Source: Tetrahymena thermophila SB210 (taxonomy: Eukaryota > Ciliophora > Oligohymenophorea > Hymenostomatida > Tetrahymenidae). From it: a DNA stretch of 64,000 nt. Shown in pieces: positions 63,512 through 64,000 of the stretch (positions are counted from its first letter, which is position 1; every line of letters starts with the position of its first letter). The notes beneath the pieces were generated by a model. That model had not been told where the DNA came from. It saw only the letters and a list, made by a program, of their open reading frames with translations, and ran no database searches. The DNA is taken from NCBI RefSeq assembly GCF_000189635.1, contig NW_002476463.1:1612001-1676000 (forward strand), in the 5' to 3' direction. Position numbers and translations under genes: made by a program.

Positions 63512-64000
63512 TCATAAACACACATTGCAGTCGAAGGGATTGTATCTAAAAATGAGATTACGATTTATTGTAGTAAAATGCCTTGAACTTATATTTTCTT
63601 CTACTTCGCTCACTCTAAAATCGGCTTCTTGGCAACTATTCTAATTGTATGTACTGTTTCTAATCCCTTGCCTTGAGTAGTATTGATGCTGTTCGTCTTC
63701 AAAAGCTTCTGAATTATAATTCTAATTTTCCTTGCTTAGAATACTTGGAGCAGCAACTATTTATTATATTGGGTTGTACCACATACTTGAGCTATTAAAA
63801 TCTCTAAGTTTTATTTTGATGTGGTTTACTTTTTAGCAATGATTTTCAAGTGCTTCATTTTTTTTTAGATTATACTCTATGCTTCTATTTGAAGAGTATT
63901 GCTTATTATAGAAATCTTCATCCATATTCACTTTTTCATCTGAAATGATATTGCTGAGCCTCACATCTTAACGCTCCTTTTAAGAAATTTAGCTCATAAA
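63512..64000 (-). CDS. C-terminal part of an unrecognised protein, 5' end outside window
   Basis: Minus-strand frame open from the right edge (64000) to TGA 63512-63514, 162 residues. It is polar and low in complexity in parts: VNMDEDFYNKQYSSNRSIEY, FNSSSMWYNPIQQIVAAPS and DEQHQYYSRQGIRNSTYNQ. It ends RYNPFDCNVCL. No membrane span or domain is visible in the fragment. An in-frame ATG at 63995-63997 lies almost at the edge, so the true start is probably beyond the window. The last eleven residues with two cysteines look more ordered than the rest. Function unknown. Confidence 0.65.

Noticed and set aside
1..64000. Reading the window under the standard genetic code, giving only short ORFs
   Set aside because: Conserved domains (FCP1, TANGO2, PEX11, MORN, Cav channel) continue through many in-frame TAA and TAG codons and end only at TGA, so the ciliate code applies.
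1..64000. Operons, insertion sequences, CRISPR arrays, rRNA and tRNA genes
   Set aside because: The DNA is eukaryotic and intron-bearing; no repeat-spacer array, transposase or cloverleaf was recognised by eye.

Overview
The window is AT-rich nuclear DNA (my estimate is close to 80% A+T) that makes sense only under the ciliate nuclear code, with TAA and TAG read as glutamine and TGA as the only stop. Under that code long reading frames with conserved eukaryotic domains appear on both strands; under the standard code only short fragments remain. Short GT...AG introns (mostly 35-130 nt, a few of 300-1,000 nt), long spacers and ciliate-expanded families (TmcB-like, Cys-rich surface, degenerate histidine-kinase-like proteins) point to a macronuclear chromosome of an oligohymenophorean ciliate, Tetrahymena or a close relative. 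No telomere, rRNA or tRNA was recognised.

Layout. 1-1569 (+) C-terminal part of an unrecognised protein. 2224-5487 (-) protein with two cyclic-nucleotide-binding-like folds. 6565-9116 (+) two-span ciliate membrane protein. 9554-10468 (-) TANGO2/NRDE protein. 13086-19792 (+) giant TmcB-like PAS membrane protein. 20335-21957 (+) FCP1-type phosphatase with BRCT. 22774-24062 (-) intron-split leucine-rich repeat gene. 24351-25382 (+) SAM methyltransferase. 26566-27654 (-) TMEM222 homologue in seven exons, one of 17 nt. 28478-29341 (+) probable mitochondrial membrane protein. 30126-32879 (-) Q/N/S-rich protein. 34321-37000 holds two weak gene candidates. 37258-42307 (+) membrane protein with a histidine-kinase-like core. 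43025-43636 (-) probable mitochondrial protein. 44039-45577 (-) secreted ADP-ribosyltransferase fold. 46435-48216 (-) pseudokinase-MORN fusion. 49914-50315 (+) small Cys-rich surface protein. 50835-51525 (+) weak candidate. 51664-53453 (+) PEX11. 54673-62780 (+) complete four-domain voltage-gated calcium channel alpha-1 subunit in 15 exons. 63512-64000 (-) gene running off the right edge.

There are no operons; genes lie singly on either strand with their own spacers. They are not one pathway, but several fit ciliate membrane and cilium biology: calcium channel, cyclic-nucleotide-type domains, MORN protein, PAS sensor. The most notable items are the E/D/E/Q pore signature of the calcium channel, whose domain IV glutamine is encoded by a TAA; the TMEM222 micro-exon; the pseudokinase-MORN fusion; the secreted ADP-ribosyltransferase with an intact R-STS-ExE set; and an LRR gene hidden in apparently intergenic DNA. 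I did not find a clearly new multi-gene system. All exon models are read by eye, without transcripts or searches.
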